DNA of 64,000 nt from Rhizomys pruinosus. Its lineage: Eukaryota > Chordata > Mammalia > Rodentia > Spalacidae. The translations under genes and the position numbers were made by a program. The notes beneath the pieces are model-generated. The model searched no databases and was not told where the DNA came from. It saw nothing but the letters and a program-made list of their open reading frames with translations. The stretch covers positions 480,624 through 544,623 of the forward strand of contig VZQC01000565.1 of assembly GCA_009823505.1 (NCBI GenBank), given 5' to 3'. How positions within the stretch are numbered: the stretch's first letter is position 1; each line of letters begins with the position of its first letter. Below, one piece after another: positions 39,194 through 50,149 of this stretch.

Positions 39194-40856
39194 CCACCCA
39201 CCAATGGGGGAACCAGCCCACAATTGGACAAGGTAGAAAGCTAGCTGAAATAGTAATAGTTCCATGATTGATTACATAATAATAATCCAGAGATCTCTAT
39301 CTGACAGCAAAACTTGTAGGAATTCTTCTTTATTCATGTAGGGCAAGGACAGCAACTCCCACATTACATGACAACACCTCTCAGTAGCAAATACCAGATC
39401 CTTAACCCAGATTACAAGGAAGCCTTGTATTTGGCTCATGACTGCAAAACATGCTAACTGAAGTTTCTAAGCCTATTAAATGCTTCACAACTTTTGGAAA
39501 TCGAACACTCATCCAATCAGCAGGAAAGGATGGGAGAAAGCCTGTATAATGGATTGGATGAAGCAGAAAATAGAATATCAACATGGAAGATAATGTAGAA
39601 GAACTACAAGTCTCAATAAAAGAGTATGAAAAAAAATCCCACAAGAGTGGAGCAATCAGGAAATGTGGGACACTATGAAAGACCAAACCTCTGCATCATG
39701 GATAGAGGAAGGAGAAGAATCCCAGGACAATGGTGTTTATCAGATCTTCAAAAGACTAATAGAAGAAAAATTCCCCAAATTGAAAAATGACAAACACATA
39801 CAAATCCAAGAAGCACATAGAACACCAAATAGACAAGATCAGAAAAGAAATTCCCCATGCCATATCGTAGTTAAAACAATAGATGCCCAAAACAAAGACA
39901 GAATACTGAAGGCCTCAAGAGAAAAACAACAGAATTACAGATGACTTTTCAGTGAAAATTATGAAAGCCGTAAGAACGTGGACCAAAGCATTCCCAGTCC
40001 TAAACAACTACAGATGCCTACCCAGAAAAAATGTCAGTTATAGTTGAAGGAGAAAGAAAAATAAATTATAGTTGAAGGAGAAAGAAAAATCTTTTATGAC
40101 ATAAATGAGATGAAAAAAATTCATGGTCAGAACACCAACCCTTCAGAAAATACTTGAAGTAATTCAAAGGTCAGAGGAAAGGAGCACCTATCCCCAAGCA
40201 GCTAGAGAGAGTAATTAATAACAGTATAACTGTGGAAATACAAACATAGATCAAGAATGCAAACAGAAAATAAGGTGAAAGGAAGCAGCACACATCTCTC
40301 AATAATAACCTTAAATATTAATGGTCTAAACTCTCCAATCAAAAGACATAGACTGGGAGAATGTACAAGGAAACATAAACCATCTATATGCTGTCTACAA
40401 GAAATCTCACCCTCAAGGATAGGCATCAAATTAAGGTGACATGATGGAAAAAAAATCCAAGCAAATGGTACCAAAAAGCAAGCAGGAGATGCTATTCTAA
40501 TATCAGACAAAATAGACCTCAAAGTAAAACTAATCAGAAGAGACAAAGAGGGTCATTGCATCCTTATCAAAGGAACAATTAACCATGAAGATTTCACAAT
40601 CATAAATATATATACACCAAACTCCGGTGTACTGAACTTTGTAAGTACAATTCTGCAGGACCTCAAGGCACAGATTAATACCAACAGACAAATAATAGGG
40701 GACTTCAATATTCCACTGAGCCTTTTGGACAGGTCAACCAGACAAAGAATAAACAGAAAGACATCTGAGCTGAACAATACAATACACCAAGTGGACCTCA
40801 AAGACATCTACTGAATATTCCAATATTCCATCCAAATACTAGAGAATATATTTTCT

Positions 40857-41767
40857 TTTTTTTTTAACATCAGTAGATTTTTATTTGATTCAGAATATCC
40901 TGGGTTATCTCAAAGGGAAGTGGTACCAACTGGCAAGCACAGCCACACCACAGACAAGTGGAAGCATTCCCAGTGTAAGCATTCTCCTGCTTAATGCTGA
41001 CCAACCCAGGAAGTGTTTCTCTTTGAGTCTCAATGCTACTGATGATGACATGGAAGGGTTTGAAGTAGCTAGTTCAACTTGGTCAACAACTCTTCCAGTT
41101 CTGGGCAAGCTTTGAACCTTCCCTTGAAGTCTTCTTCAGCGTGCTCCCTCACTGACAATCTGACTCCTTCTGGAAGACTGGAGTATTTCCAAGAAAATCT
41201 CTGCAAACGTAGCACTCAAATCACTGTTCTGAACCACTCGCTCATGGGTGATAAGGACTGAGTCCAGGACCATCTTTCCACCTTGGTATGGCACTGCATC
41301 ACCTTCATGGTTTCAGTGGGCATCGCATAACTTTCCTCCACTTGGATGGAGGGACGATTGCAGAGGTTGTGAACATACTGAGGATAACTTTCTGCCTAAG
41401 TCAGGTCATAAGCAGTCAGGTGGATATTTAAAACCCCACATTCATAATCTGTCCCCAGATTCATGGCTGTTATGTCCACTTTTGCTTTCTTCTTGTTGTG
41501 CTCTTGCACTTTGATTAAATGTTTATATCTTCCAATGCCATGAGTGGATTTCCTTGTAGTGACGACTGGTATTCAGTAGAATGCCACCTGCAGAATAAAA
41601 GGGATTCTCTCCTGAAAATCTAAACCTTAAGAGGGAAAAGGCTTGCTTAGAAATGGTATTGTTCTGCAGGCTCAGCACCTTTCCCAGGGTTCCGCTCATT
41701 CTTTTACTACTTCGGCTTCTGAGCAAATGGAAGGTCTGGTGCACCAGCATGATTCCTGGGCCTCTCT
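40857..41767 (-). pseudogene. Mrpl48: Mrpl48 processed pseudogene
   Basis: MRPL48 is a protein of the large mitoribosomal subunit. On the minus strand the sequence starts near 41760. The MSGTLGKVL start is followed by [16 protein letters not shown] (another frame), [24 protein letters not shown] and EESYAMPT. It continues as intronless coding sequence and 3' UTR to a poly(A) tail (T-run at 40857-40865). Several frameshifts and an in-frame stop (near MTLAESY) kill it. Target duplication agaata[tc]a[tc]tttct (40843-40856 and 41768-41781) lies inside L1 ORF2 sequence, so L1 machinery placed it there. The family call rests on recall of MRPL48. Confidence 0.9.
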
Positions 41768-42333
41768 AGAATACACTTTCTACCCAGCACCCAATAGAAC
41801 ATTCTCCAAAATCGACCCCATACTGGGACACAGAAAAAAACCTCAACAAATACAAAAAGATTGAAATAATTTCATGCTTTCTATCAGACCACAGTGCAAT
41901 AAAGCTCAATATCAACACCAGGATAAGCCCTACTATCTATGAGAATACATGGAGACTAAACAACACACTCCGAATAATGAATGGGGTCAAGGAAGAAATA
42001 AAGAAATAAAAGCACTCCTGGAACTAAATGAAAAAAAAAAAACAATGCAACAAAACCTATGGGATACTTTAAAAGCAGTCCTAAGAGGGAAATTTCTAGC
42101 ACTAAGTGCCTACATTAAAAAAAAAAAAATAGAAAGAGCACAAATAAATGATCTAATACTGTACCTAAAAAACACTAGTGAGACCACAAAAAATGAACCC
42201 TAAACCCAACAGACAGGAAGAAATAACAAAAATCAGAGCAGAAATCAATGAAATAGAAAAAAAGAAAACAATACAAAGAATCAATGAATCCAAAAGTTGG
42301 TTCTTTGAAAGGATAGACAAGATAGACTGACTT

Positions 42334-42477
42334 TTTTTTTTGTCTTTTTGAGACAGGGTCTCCCTGTAGCTCCACCTGTCCTGGAACTTACTCTGTAGGC
42401 CAGGCTGAACTTGAACTCACAAAGATCCGCCTGCCTCTGCTTCCCTAGGATTAAAGGCATGTGCCACCATACCCGGC
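42334..42477 (-). repeat. B1 SINE nested in L1 B, with TSD
   Basis: Antisense B1. Target duplication agactgactt (42324-42333 and 42478-42487). Confidence 0.93.
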
Positions 42478-42640
42478 AGACTGACTTCTAACCCAGTTAA
42501 CCAAAAGAAAGAAAGAGCAACTCCAAACCAGTAGAATTCCTGATGAAATGGGCAACATCACAACAGACAACAAAAAAATCCAGACAATCATATGGGAATA
42601 CTTCAAAAACCTATTCTTTACTAAATTTGAAAACCTAAGA

Positions 42641-42998
42641 TGTGGTGGTTTGAATGAGTGTCCCCCATAGGCTTTAAGTATTCAGACATTTTGTCTCCAC
42701 TTGGTGGCACTGTTCTTGGAGGTCTTAGAAGGTGTGGCTGTGCTAGAGGAAGTATGTCACTGGGGGCAGGCTTAGTGAGTTTAACAAGCCTTGCTGTTTC
42801 CAGTCCCTCTCTCTGCTTCCTGTGCTTATAGTGAGATGTGACCCTCGGCTTGCTGCTCCAGCTCCAGCCGCCATGCCTCCCGCCACAATGGACTCTAATT
42901 TCCTGAAACCATCAATTGTAAGCTCAAATAAACTCTTCCTTTTATAAGTTCCTTTGGTCATGGTGTTTTATCACAGCAACAGAAAAGTGACTAATACA
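42641..42998 (+). repeat. 5' LTR of the MaLR/ERVL-type element
   Basis: 358 bp, TGTGGTGG...CTAATACA, with AATAAA at 42927-42932 near the R/U5 boundary. Confidence 0.9.
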
Positions 42999-43003
42999 GT
43001 TAT

Positions 43004-44155
43004 TTGGTACCAGAGAGTGGGCTGTTGGCTGTGAAGAACCTGACCATGTGGATGTTTGGAGAAATGTGGAAGACTTTGGAACTTTGGGCTAGAAAAGCTG
43101 TTGACTACTGTAAGCAGAGCTTAAGGGGCCATTCTAGTAGAAGCCTGGAAGAAAGCATTGCTGCAAAAAATGTAGTTCCAGAGGAAAATAAAGACTTAGG
43201 CAGCAACTGGGATATTTTGATAAAGAGTCTGGCAGCAGTTTGCCCACAGCCCAAATGCTTGCCTGATGCTAAGTTGAAAAGCAATGGACTGATGTCTTTG
43301 GCGGAGGATATTTCAAGACAGCCTAATGTAGAAATGGTGGCGTGGCTTTTAATGGTGAATATTATACAGATCTACAGTGAAAAAGAGCAAATGGGGCAGA
43401 AGGAAATGCAGAATGTACAGTTTGGATCTGAAAAGTACACTAGGAAGATTAAAGGTGTGGCCAAGGCATGTGAAGGAGAGGCTCCCTTTCATAAGGAGAC
43501 TAAAGTGATTAAGGAGAGGCCTGGAGATTTACAAGTAAACAAAAGAATCAGTACCTTCAGGGCAAGACCACACCCAGCTAATCCTCCAACAAGTCCAGGG
43601 CAGAGAAAAATTGCAAATGTGGTTAAAGTAGGAGAGAGTCCATCCCGAACTTGCAGCCAGATTCGGCAATTTCATTCACGTGGTGCTGGCTTTAGAGGCA
43701 TGAAGTTTGCAAGAGTGAAGGGGTCATCAGTTCTTCCTCCACGGTTTCAGAGAGCCACAGAGGCCAGGCAGAGTGCAGCAGGGGCGTCCCTGAATAAAGA
43801 AGGCCCTGATAGGCCACTGCGTGAAGCTGTGAATGTGAAGCCTGGTTGGCAGCGGAGACCCCAAGAAGACATTCGAGATGCCAGACCTGTGAGATATTTG
43901 CCAAGGAGAGCTGCATACAGGGAGTGGTACCAGCCTAAGAAAGAGATGTATGTTGCAAGCAAAGCTGGAAGAGCTGAGCCATCTAAGCCCTTTGGAAGTC
44001 AAGTCCCAGAAGTTGCACATGGAGCTACTGGACTTGGTGTTTGCCCTGCTGGTTTTCGGTCTTGTTTTGGTCCAGTATTTCCTCACTATGCCTCTATTCC
44101 TCCCTTTTGGAATGGGAATGTGTATTCAGTTCCACTGTACGTTGGGAGTTTGTAA
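43004..44155 (+). CDS. Gag-like open frame of the LTR element (383 codons)
   Basis: A single open frame spans most of the internal region, beginning at the primer site (first codon TTG; first internal ATG at about 43046). The predicted product has an acidic/hydrophobic N-terminal half with many Trp and Leu residues. Its Arg/Pro-rich basic C-terminal half (RPHPANPPTSPGQRK, KPGWQRRPQEDIRDARPVRY) could bind nucleic acid. I see no zinc knuckle and no protease or polymerase motif. MaLR internal regions are known to hold a degenerate gag-related frame. An uninterrupted 1.15 kb is unusual for one. Whether it is expressed is unknown. Confidence 0.6.
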   Translation: MVPESGLLAVKNLTMWMFGEMWKTLELWARKAVDYCKQSLRGHSSRSLEESIAAKNVVPEENKDLGSNWDILIKSLAAVCPQPKCLPDAKLKSNGLMSLAEDISRQPNVEMVAWLLMVNIIQIYSEKEQMGQKEMQNVQFGSEKYTRKIKGVAKACEGEAPFHKETKVIKERPGDLQVNKRISTFRARPHPANPPTSPGQRKIANVVKVGESPSRTCSQIRQFHSRGAGFRGMKFARVKGSSVLPPRFQRATEARQSAAGASLNKEGPDRPLREAVNVKPGWQRRPQEDIRDARPVRYLPRRAAYREWYQPKKEMYVASKAGRAEPSKPFGSQVPEVAHGATGLGVCPAGFRSCFGPVFPHYASIPPFWNGNVYSVPLYVGSL

Positions 44156-44337
44156 TTTGCCTTTTGATTTTACAGGAGCTTACAGTTAGGAGATTGGCCT
44201 GAGTCTCAGAAGAGACTTTGGACTGTAGACTTTTGAATGGCATTGAAACTGGTAAAGACTATGGGGACTTTTAAGGTTGGACTAAATGCATTTTGCATTT
44301 TATATGGTCAGGAGCCTATGGGGGCCAGGGAGTGGAA

Positions 44338-44947
44338 TGTGGTGGTTTGAATGAGTGTCCCCCATAGGCTTTAAGTATTCAGACATTTGTCTCCAGTTGG
44401 TGGCACTGTTTTTGGAGGTCTTAGAAGGTGTGGCCGTGCTAGAGGAAGTATATCACTGGGGGCAGGCTTAGTGAGTTTAACAAGCCTTGCTGTCTCCAGT
44501 CGCTCTCTCTGCTTCCTGTGCTCATTGCGAGATGTGACCCTCGGCTTGCTGCTCCAGCTCCAGCCACCATGCCTCCCACCACAATGGACTCTAATTCCCT
44601 GGAACCATCAATTGTAAGCTCAAATAAACTCTTCCTTTTTTTTTTATTATTATTTATTTTTATATGTGTATGAATGTATTGTCTGCATGCACGTCTGTGC
44701 ACCCGTGTCATGCAATGCCGCGGAGGTCAGAAGAGAGTCTCGGATTCCCCTGGAACTGGAGTTCTCCTGGAATTGGAGTTACAGACGGTTCTTAGCCGCC
44801 ATGTGGGTGCTTGGATCGAACCCGGGTCCTCTGCAAGAGCGTCAGCGCTCTTAACCGCTAGGCCATCTCTCCAGCCCCAAACTCTTCCTTTTATAAGTTC
44901 CTTTGGTCATGGTGTTTTATCACAGCAACAGAAAAGTGGCTAATACA
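44338..44947 (+). repeat. 3' LTR of the MaLR/ERVL-type element (split by B2)
   Basis: Same LTR as 42641-42998, interrupted at 44640-44878 by a B2. AATAAA at 44623-44628. Confidence 0.9.
44640..44878 (-). repeat. B2 SINE (long variant) nested in the 3' LTR
   Basis: Antisense B2 with the internal duplication (ctcctggaattggagttac). Target duplication aaactcttcctttt (44626-44639 and 44879-44892). Confidence 0.95.
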
Positions 44948-45060
44948 TAAGAGAAATGGATGAATATCTGAAATCTTGGAAATCAATAAAGCTCAACCAA
45001 GAAGAGATTGACAGCTTAAACAGACCCATAATATTTGAGGAAATTGAAAATATAATTTAA

Positions 45061-45280
45061 GGAGCTGGAGAGATGGCCTAGTCGTTAAGAGTGTCCACTG
45101 CTCTTGCAGAGGATCCAGGTTTGATTCCCAGCACCCACATGGTGGCTGAGAACTGTCTTTAACTCCAGTTCCAGGGGAATCCGACACCCTCTTCTGACCT
45201 CCATGGCATTGCACGAAACGGGTGCGCCAACCTACATGCAGACAGTACACTCATATACATAAAAAATAAATAAAATTTAT
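45061..45280 (+). repeat. B2 SINE (short variant) nested in L1 B
   Basis: First of a head-to-tail B2 pair. The outer target duplication gaaaatataatttaa (45046-45060) recurs at 45543-45557 after the second B2. Confidence 0.92.
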
Positions 45281-45542
45281 GGGGACTGGAGAGATGGCCT
45301 AGCAGTTAAGGGCATGGACTGCTGTTGCAGAGGACCTGGGTTCGATCCCCAGCACCCACATGGCAGCTGAGAACAGTCTGTAATTCCAATTCCAGGAGAA
45401 CTCCAGTTCCAGGGGAATCTGAGACCCTCTTCTGACCTCCATGGCATTGCACAACATGGGCGCACAAACCTACATGCAGACAGTACATTCATACACATAC
45501 AAAAATAAATAAAATTTAAATAAATAAATAAAATTTAAAAAA
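45281..45542 (+). repeat. B2 SINE (long variant) in the tail of the previous B2
   Basis: Sense B2 with the internal duplication (ccaggagaactccagttcc), inserted in the A-rich tail of the preceding B2. (AAAT)n tail. Confidence 0.92.
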
Positions 45543-48304
45543 GAAAATGTAATTTAAAAACCTCTCAACTAAAAAAAGCCCAAGCCCAGAGGGTTTCACA
45601 ACAGAATTCTATAGAACATTTAAAGAGGACTTACAACCATTACTACTGAAACTATTCAGAAGGATACGGAGTTAAATCTCCCAAATTCCTTCTATGAAGC
45701 CAGCATAATTCTAATACCAAAACAAGGCAAAGATACAACCAAAAAAGAGAACTATAGATCCATCTCATTAATGAACATAGACACAAAAATTCTTAACAAA
45801 ATACTTGAAACTGCTTACAGACCCACATCAAAAAAATCATCCATCATGACCAAGTTGGATTTAGACCAGAGATGCAGGGATGGTTCAACATATGTAAATC
45901 AATAAATATCATAAAACATATAAATGGACTAAAAGACAAACCCACATGATCATCTCAATGGACACAGAAAAAGCCTTTGATGAAATCCAGCATTCCTTCA
46001 TGCTTAAAGTCCTAGAGGGAATTGGACTGGAGGGATCATTCCTCAACATATGCAAAGCCATATACAACAAACCCACAGCCAACATCAATCCTAAGTGGAG
46101 AACAGTTAGAAGCATTCCCCTTAAAGGTAGGAACTTGGTAAGGCTGCCCCCTGTGGCCACTCCTCTTCAATATAGTGCTTGAAATGCTTGCTAGGGCAAT
46201 AACACAAGAAAGGGAAAGTAAAGGAGTACTATTTGGAAAAGAGGAAGTCAAGCTATCCATTTTTGCAGATGATATGATAGTTTACTTAAGGAATGCTAAC
46301 ACCAGAAAACTCCTAGAAACGATTAAGAGTTTCAGTAAAGTGGTGGGATACAAAATTAGAAAAATGAGTAGTCTTTTGTTACACCAAAAACAAGCAACTA
46401 AAGAAGGAATATAAGGAGGCCTTCCCACTCACAATAGCCTCAAAAACAATAAAATATCCAGGAACAAACCTAACCAAAGACACCAAAGATCTCTACAACA
46501 AAAATTTTAAACCTCGGAAGAAAGAGATTGAGGAAAACTTTAGAAGATGGAAAGACCTCCCATGCTCATGGATTGGAAAAATTAATATAGTAAAAAATGT
46601 CCATTCTACCCAAATTAATATCCAGATTCAATGCAATCCTAATTAAAATTCTCATGAGTTTCTTCACAGACTTGGAAAAAAAATCCTTAAATTCATATGG
46701 AAAAACAAAAACTGAATAGCCAAAGCAACCCTGAAGGAAAAGAGCAATACAGGGGGGAATCACTATACCAGACTTCAAACTATATTACGGGTCTATAGTC
46801 ATAAAAACAGCCTGGTACTGGCACAAAACAGACCTGTATATCAATGGAACAAAACAGAAGATCCAAACCTGAGCACATGAAATTTCAGCCACCTCATATT
46901 TGACAAAGGGGCCAAGAACACTCAATGGAGCATCTTCAACAAATGGTACTGGCAAAACTGGATTCTTGTAGAAGAATAAAATTAAACCCCTACCTCTCGC
47001 CCTGTACAAAAATCAACTCCAAATGGATCAAAGACCTCAATGTGAAACTGGAAATTCTGAAGGTGATAGGAGAAAATGCTGGCAGCAACCTACAAGACAT
47101 AGGCATAGGACAAGACTTTCTAAATAAGACAGCAGCTGCACAGGAGATAAGGTTGAGAATTGACAAGTTGGATCTCATCCAACTCAAAAGCTTCTGTATA
47201 GTGAAACAAACAATCAAGGAAGTGAAGAGAAAACCGACAGAGTGGGAGGAAACCTTCACTGCTGAAACAGAGCATTATCTTCCAGAATATATAAATTAAT
47301 AAAAAAAACAAAGAAGAAAAGAAATGACTCACTCAAAAGATGGAGTAAAGAGCTGAACAGAGACTTCACAAGTGAGGAAATAAAGTTGGCTAAGAAACAT
47401 CTCTATTAAGGAAATGTAAATTAAAACCAATTTAAGATATCATCTCACTCTGATAAGACTGGCTAGGATGGAGAAAACAAATGATACCAACTGCTGCAGA
47501 GGTTGTGGGGAAAGGAGAACACTCATCCACTGTTGGTGGGAATGTAAACTCATACAACCACTATGGAAAGCAGTGTGGAGAACCCTTAAAATACTCAAAA
47601 TGAGCCTACCACCTGACCCAGTCATACCACTCCTGAGTATATATCCACAAGACTCATCCTACCACAGAAATACAAGCACATCCATGTTTATTGCAGCTCT
47701 CTTCACAATAGCAAAGAGCTGGAACCAACCCAAATGACTTGCAAGCAATGAGTGGATGGAGAAAATATGGTGCATCTGCACAATGGGGTTCCATGCAGTG
47801 GTAAAGAAAGATGACATCAAGAACTTTGCAGGTAAATGGATGGAACTAGAAGATATTATGCTAAGTTAAGTAATACAGTTCCAGAAAAACAAATGATGAA
47901 TGGTACCCCTTATTTGTGGATGCTCTCACCAAGTACCTAATTGTAAGGCAAACTGAGCAACGTTAATGTTATATTCCTCATGATCTGAAAGGAACTGTGC
48001 TCTTATAATGTGAATTCCTTAACAAGCTCTAGAATTAACCTACCACTTATTTTCAGCCTTTGAAATCTTGGTATATGGGTGGAGGGTATATTTTAGAGTA
48101 ATATAAAATTAAAAGGGAAAAATGTGAATCCTGAAATATGATTTGGAAATAACATACAGCTTATTGCCAGATGACATAATTTTAGTATAGGTGTGATATG
48201 TTGAAGCAATACAAATTGGAGGGAACAACAACAGCCAAAGAACCTGGACAAAGAACCATCTGAAACAGTAAAGTTCTCCCCAAAACAATAATCCTTTGCT
48301 TTGA

Positions 48305-48534
48305 AAAACTTTTTTAAATTTTTATTTATTTTATTATGTGTATGAATGTACTGTCTGCATATAGGTCTGTGCACCCGTGTCATGCAATGCCGCAGAGGTC
48401 AGAAGAGGGCGTCGGAGTCCCCTGGAACTGGAGTTAAAGACGGTTTTCAGTCGCCATGTGGGTGCTGGGGTTCAAACCCGGGTCCTCTGCAAGAGCTGTT
48501 GGTGCTCTTAACCGCTAGGCCATCTCTCCAGCCT
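48305..48534 (-). repeat. B2 SINE (short variant) with TSD
   Basis: Antisense B2 just downstream of L1 B. Target duplication tgaaaaactttt (about 48301 and 48536). Confidence 0.9.
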
Positions 48535-48539
48535 CTGAA

Positions 48540-49285
48540 AAACTTTTAAAAGACTCATTGATATAAACTCCACATGTTCAAGTGAGTGGTGTCTCTGTTG
48601 CAACCCTGTAACAGGGTCTCCATTGAACTGAGGCTGCACCTTCACTAATGGTTCTGACCTCCCCTGGTTCAAAGCTTCAGATCTTCATGACCTGCAATCC
48701 TGGGATCTTCACTGCAACCAAGGTTGCAGTTTCACCAGTGGTCTTTCCTGGCCTCTCATAGTGCCAACCTTACCTGCTCTCTGTGCTCCCTTCACATTTC
48801 AACACCAGAACCATATCAGAGACTCTTATACATTAACAAGTCCTGCTTCCAGCTTGAGATAGAGGCCACCCAGAGCTTTTATATGCTGACCCTAAGGAAC
48901 TTCTTCCCAGAAGATTTCACCACAATGATGCTGATCTCTTGTTGCTTACAGCTGATTCTTTAGCCCCGGCCAACCAGCACTAATTGTCCCAGTAAAAAAA
49001 AGGTTTCACTTCATGTTCTGGTCTCTTGTTCTTCAGCTCCAGCTGACCAGAACCCACAAATCCTCAATTCAAAAATATTATTCAAATAGCCCTGATGATC
49101 TCTGCTTCCCTTTGAAACTTCATAAGCCAGGCCTCCATCATCTACAACCCTTTCAGCACAACTGTTCCAAGTTCCACAGCAACAGACTCTTGCACTCAAA
49201 TCGCTTTTCCAGCCCAAAGTTCCAAACACTTCCACAATCCTTCCCAAAATACCAAGGTTACAGCAATACCCCATTCCTCCTACCA
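48540..49285. other. Intergenic sequence without recognised element
   Basis: No gene or clear repeat. Short open frames only. Confidence 0.35.
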
Positions 49286-49289
49286 ATTT

Positions 49290-49660
49290 CTATTCCATTT
49301 TGCTTTTCCATTGATGTGACAAAACACTGGGATTAATACCAACTTGCAGAGGATAGGGTTTATTTGGCTTACATTTCCCAGGTCATTACTTAGCCTAAGG
49401 TAGGAACTCAGGGTAGAAACCTAGAGGCAGGAACTGGAGCACAGGTCATGGAGGAATGCTGCTTACTGGTTTGCTCCCCTGTCCCAGGTTTTCTTATACA
49501 ATACACAGCAGTCTGCCCAGGGGTGGTACAGCTGGGCCTTTCTACATCATTCAGCAATCAAGATAATACTCCAGAGGCAATCCAGTGGAGGAAATTCCTC
49601 AATTTGGCTTTCCAGCACAACCTCTAACTGGTGGATTCTTGAGGGCAAGTAGAGGCTGCC
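49290..49660 (-). repeat. Rodent LTR-like interspersed repeat
   Basis: The minus strand reads ...gtattgtataagaaaacctg... agttcctgcctctaggtt... gtaagccaaataaaccctat, a unit common in rodent genomes and probably an ERVL/MaLR-type LTR. A related sense copy is at 54420-54719. Family name uncertain. Confidence 0.6.
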
Positions 49661-49675
49661 TCTAAAAGCTATTTG

Positions 49676-49818
49676 TTGTTGAGACAGGGTCTCCCTGTAC
49701 CCCAGCTGGCCTGGAACTCACCTATGTAGACCAGGCTGGCCTGGAACTCACAGAGATCTGTCTGCCTCTGCTTCCCCAGTGCTGGGATTGAAGAAGCGAG
49801 ACACCACGCCCTGCCCAA
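49676..49818 (-). repeat. B1 SINE
   Basis: Antisense B1 (gagacagggtctccctgtac... cacgccctgccc). Confidence 0.85.
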
Positions 49819-49904
49819 AAGCTGTTTTTTGAGGTAGTTCCCACAGAGCACCCCACCCGAATTATAGGAGTCAAGAAAGATGTTCTATTTAAAATAAGTC
49901 TAGG

Positions 49905-50065
49905 GCCTGGAGAGTTGGCTCAGGGGTTCAAAGACTGGTTGTTTTTGTAGAGAACCTGCATGGGGTGGGGGGGACGGGACTAACAGCTGTCCATAACTCC
50001 AGTTCCAAGGTTGCACTTACAGTCATGCAGGCAAAACATGTATACACATAAAGAATAAGTCTATA
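49905..50065 (+). repeat. Diverged B2 SINE
   Basis: Sense, degenerate B2 (gcctggagagttggctcagg... tgtatacacataaagaataa), immediately upstream of the Afg3l1 promoter region. Confidence 0.65.
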
Positions 50066-50149
50066 GGCGTGGAGTATGAATGTGGCTTAGGGGGCCAAGT
50101 TGGCTGCTGGCGGCAAAAGCAGTGTTTGGATTCAGCATCTTGAACCGGC

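Larger units (their letters stand above)
35648..41900. repeat. Copy 2 of the large duplicated block
   Basis: Begins directly after the N at 35647 with the same bases as 28780 (tacaggcat[ac]aaac). It runs through the same elements and continues smoothly into the rest of L1 B past 41900. It has fewer indels than copy 1 and is the likelier true sequence. Confidence 0.88.
42641..44947 (+). mobile_element. Complete MaLR/ERVL-type LTR retrotransposon
   Basis: Two LTRs (42641-42998 and 44338-44947, the second carrying a B2) flank a 1.34-kb internal region. The 5-bp target duplication TAAGA is at 42636-42640 and 44948-44952. The internal region starts with TGGTACCAGAGAGTGGG (43005), the Leu-tRNA-type primer site of ERVL/MaLR elements. 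A purine-rich tract precedes the 3' LTR (ggggccagggagtggaa). The LTRs differ by about 15 changes over 358 bp (my count by eye, about 4%), so insertion is fairly recent. There is no pol, so it depends on other elements. The subfamily is not determined. Confidence 0.88.
39570..48110 (+). mobile_element. L1 element B (ORF1 part, ORF2, 3' UTR), broken, with nested insertions
   Basis: The ORF1 C-terminal half is at 39663-39944 (LIEEKFPKLKND, EAHRTPNRQDQKRNS). The ORF2 endonuclease start is at 40257-40439. The reverse transcriptase is at about 45946-46414, with FADD at 46262-46273. The C-terminal Cys-rich part is near 47468-47737 (CRGCGERRTLIHCWWE). The 3' UTR reaches about 48110. Frameshifts and stops break all frames. 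Inserted into it are an Mrpl48 processed pseudogene, a B1, a complete LTR element with its own B2, and a B2 pair. Confidence 0.92.

Noticed and set aside
35648..41900. Genuine recent segmental duplication
   Set aside because: Not fully excluded. The junction falls exactly on an N and the differences are mostly single-base indels, so a false duplication is the simpler reading.
43692..44086. Minus-strand open frames opposite the LTR-element frame
   Set aside because: Shadow frames of the sense open frame, with no independent support.
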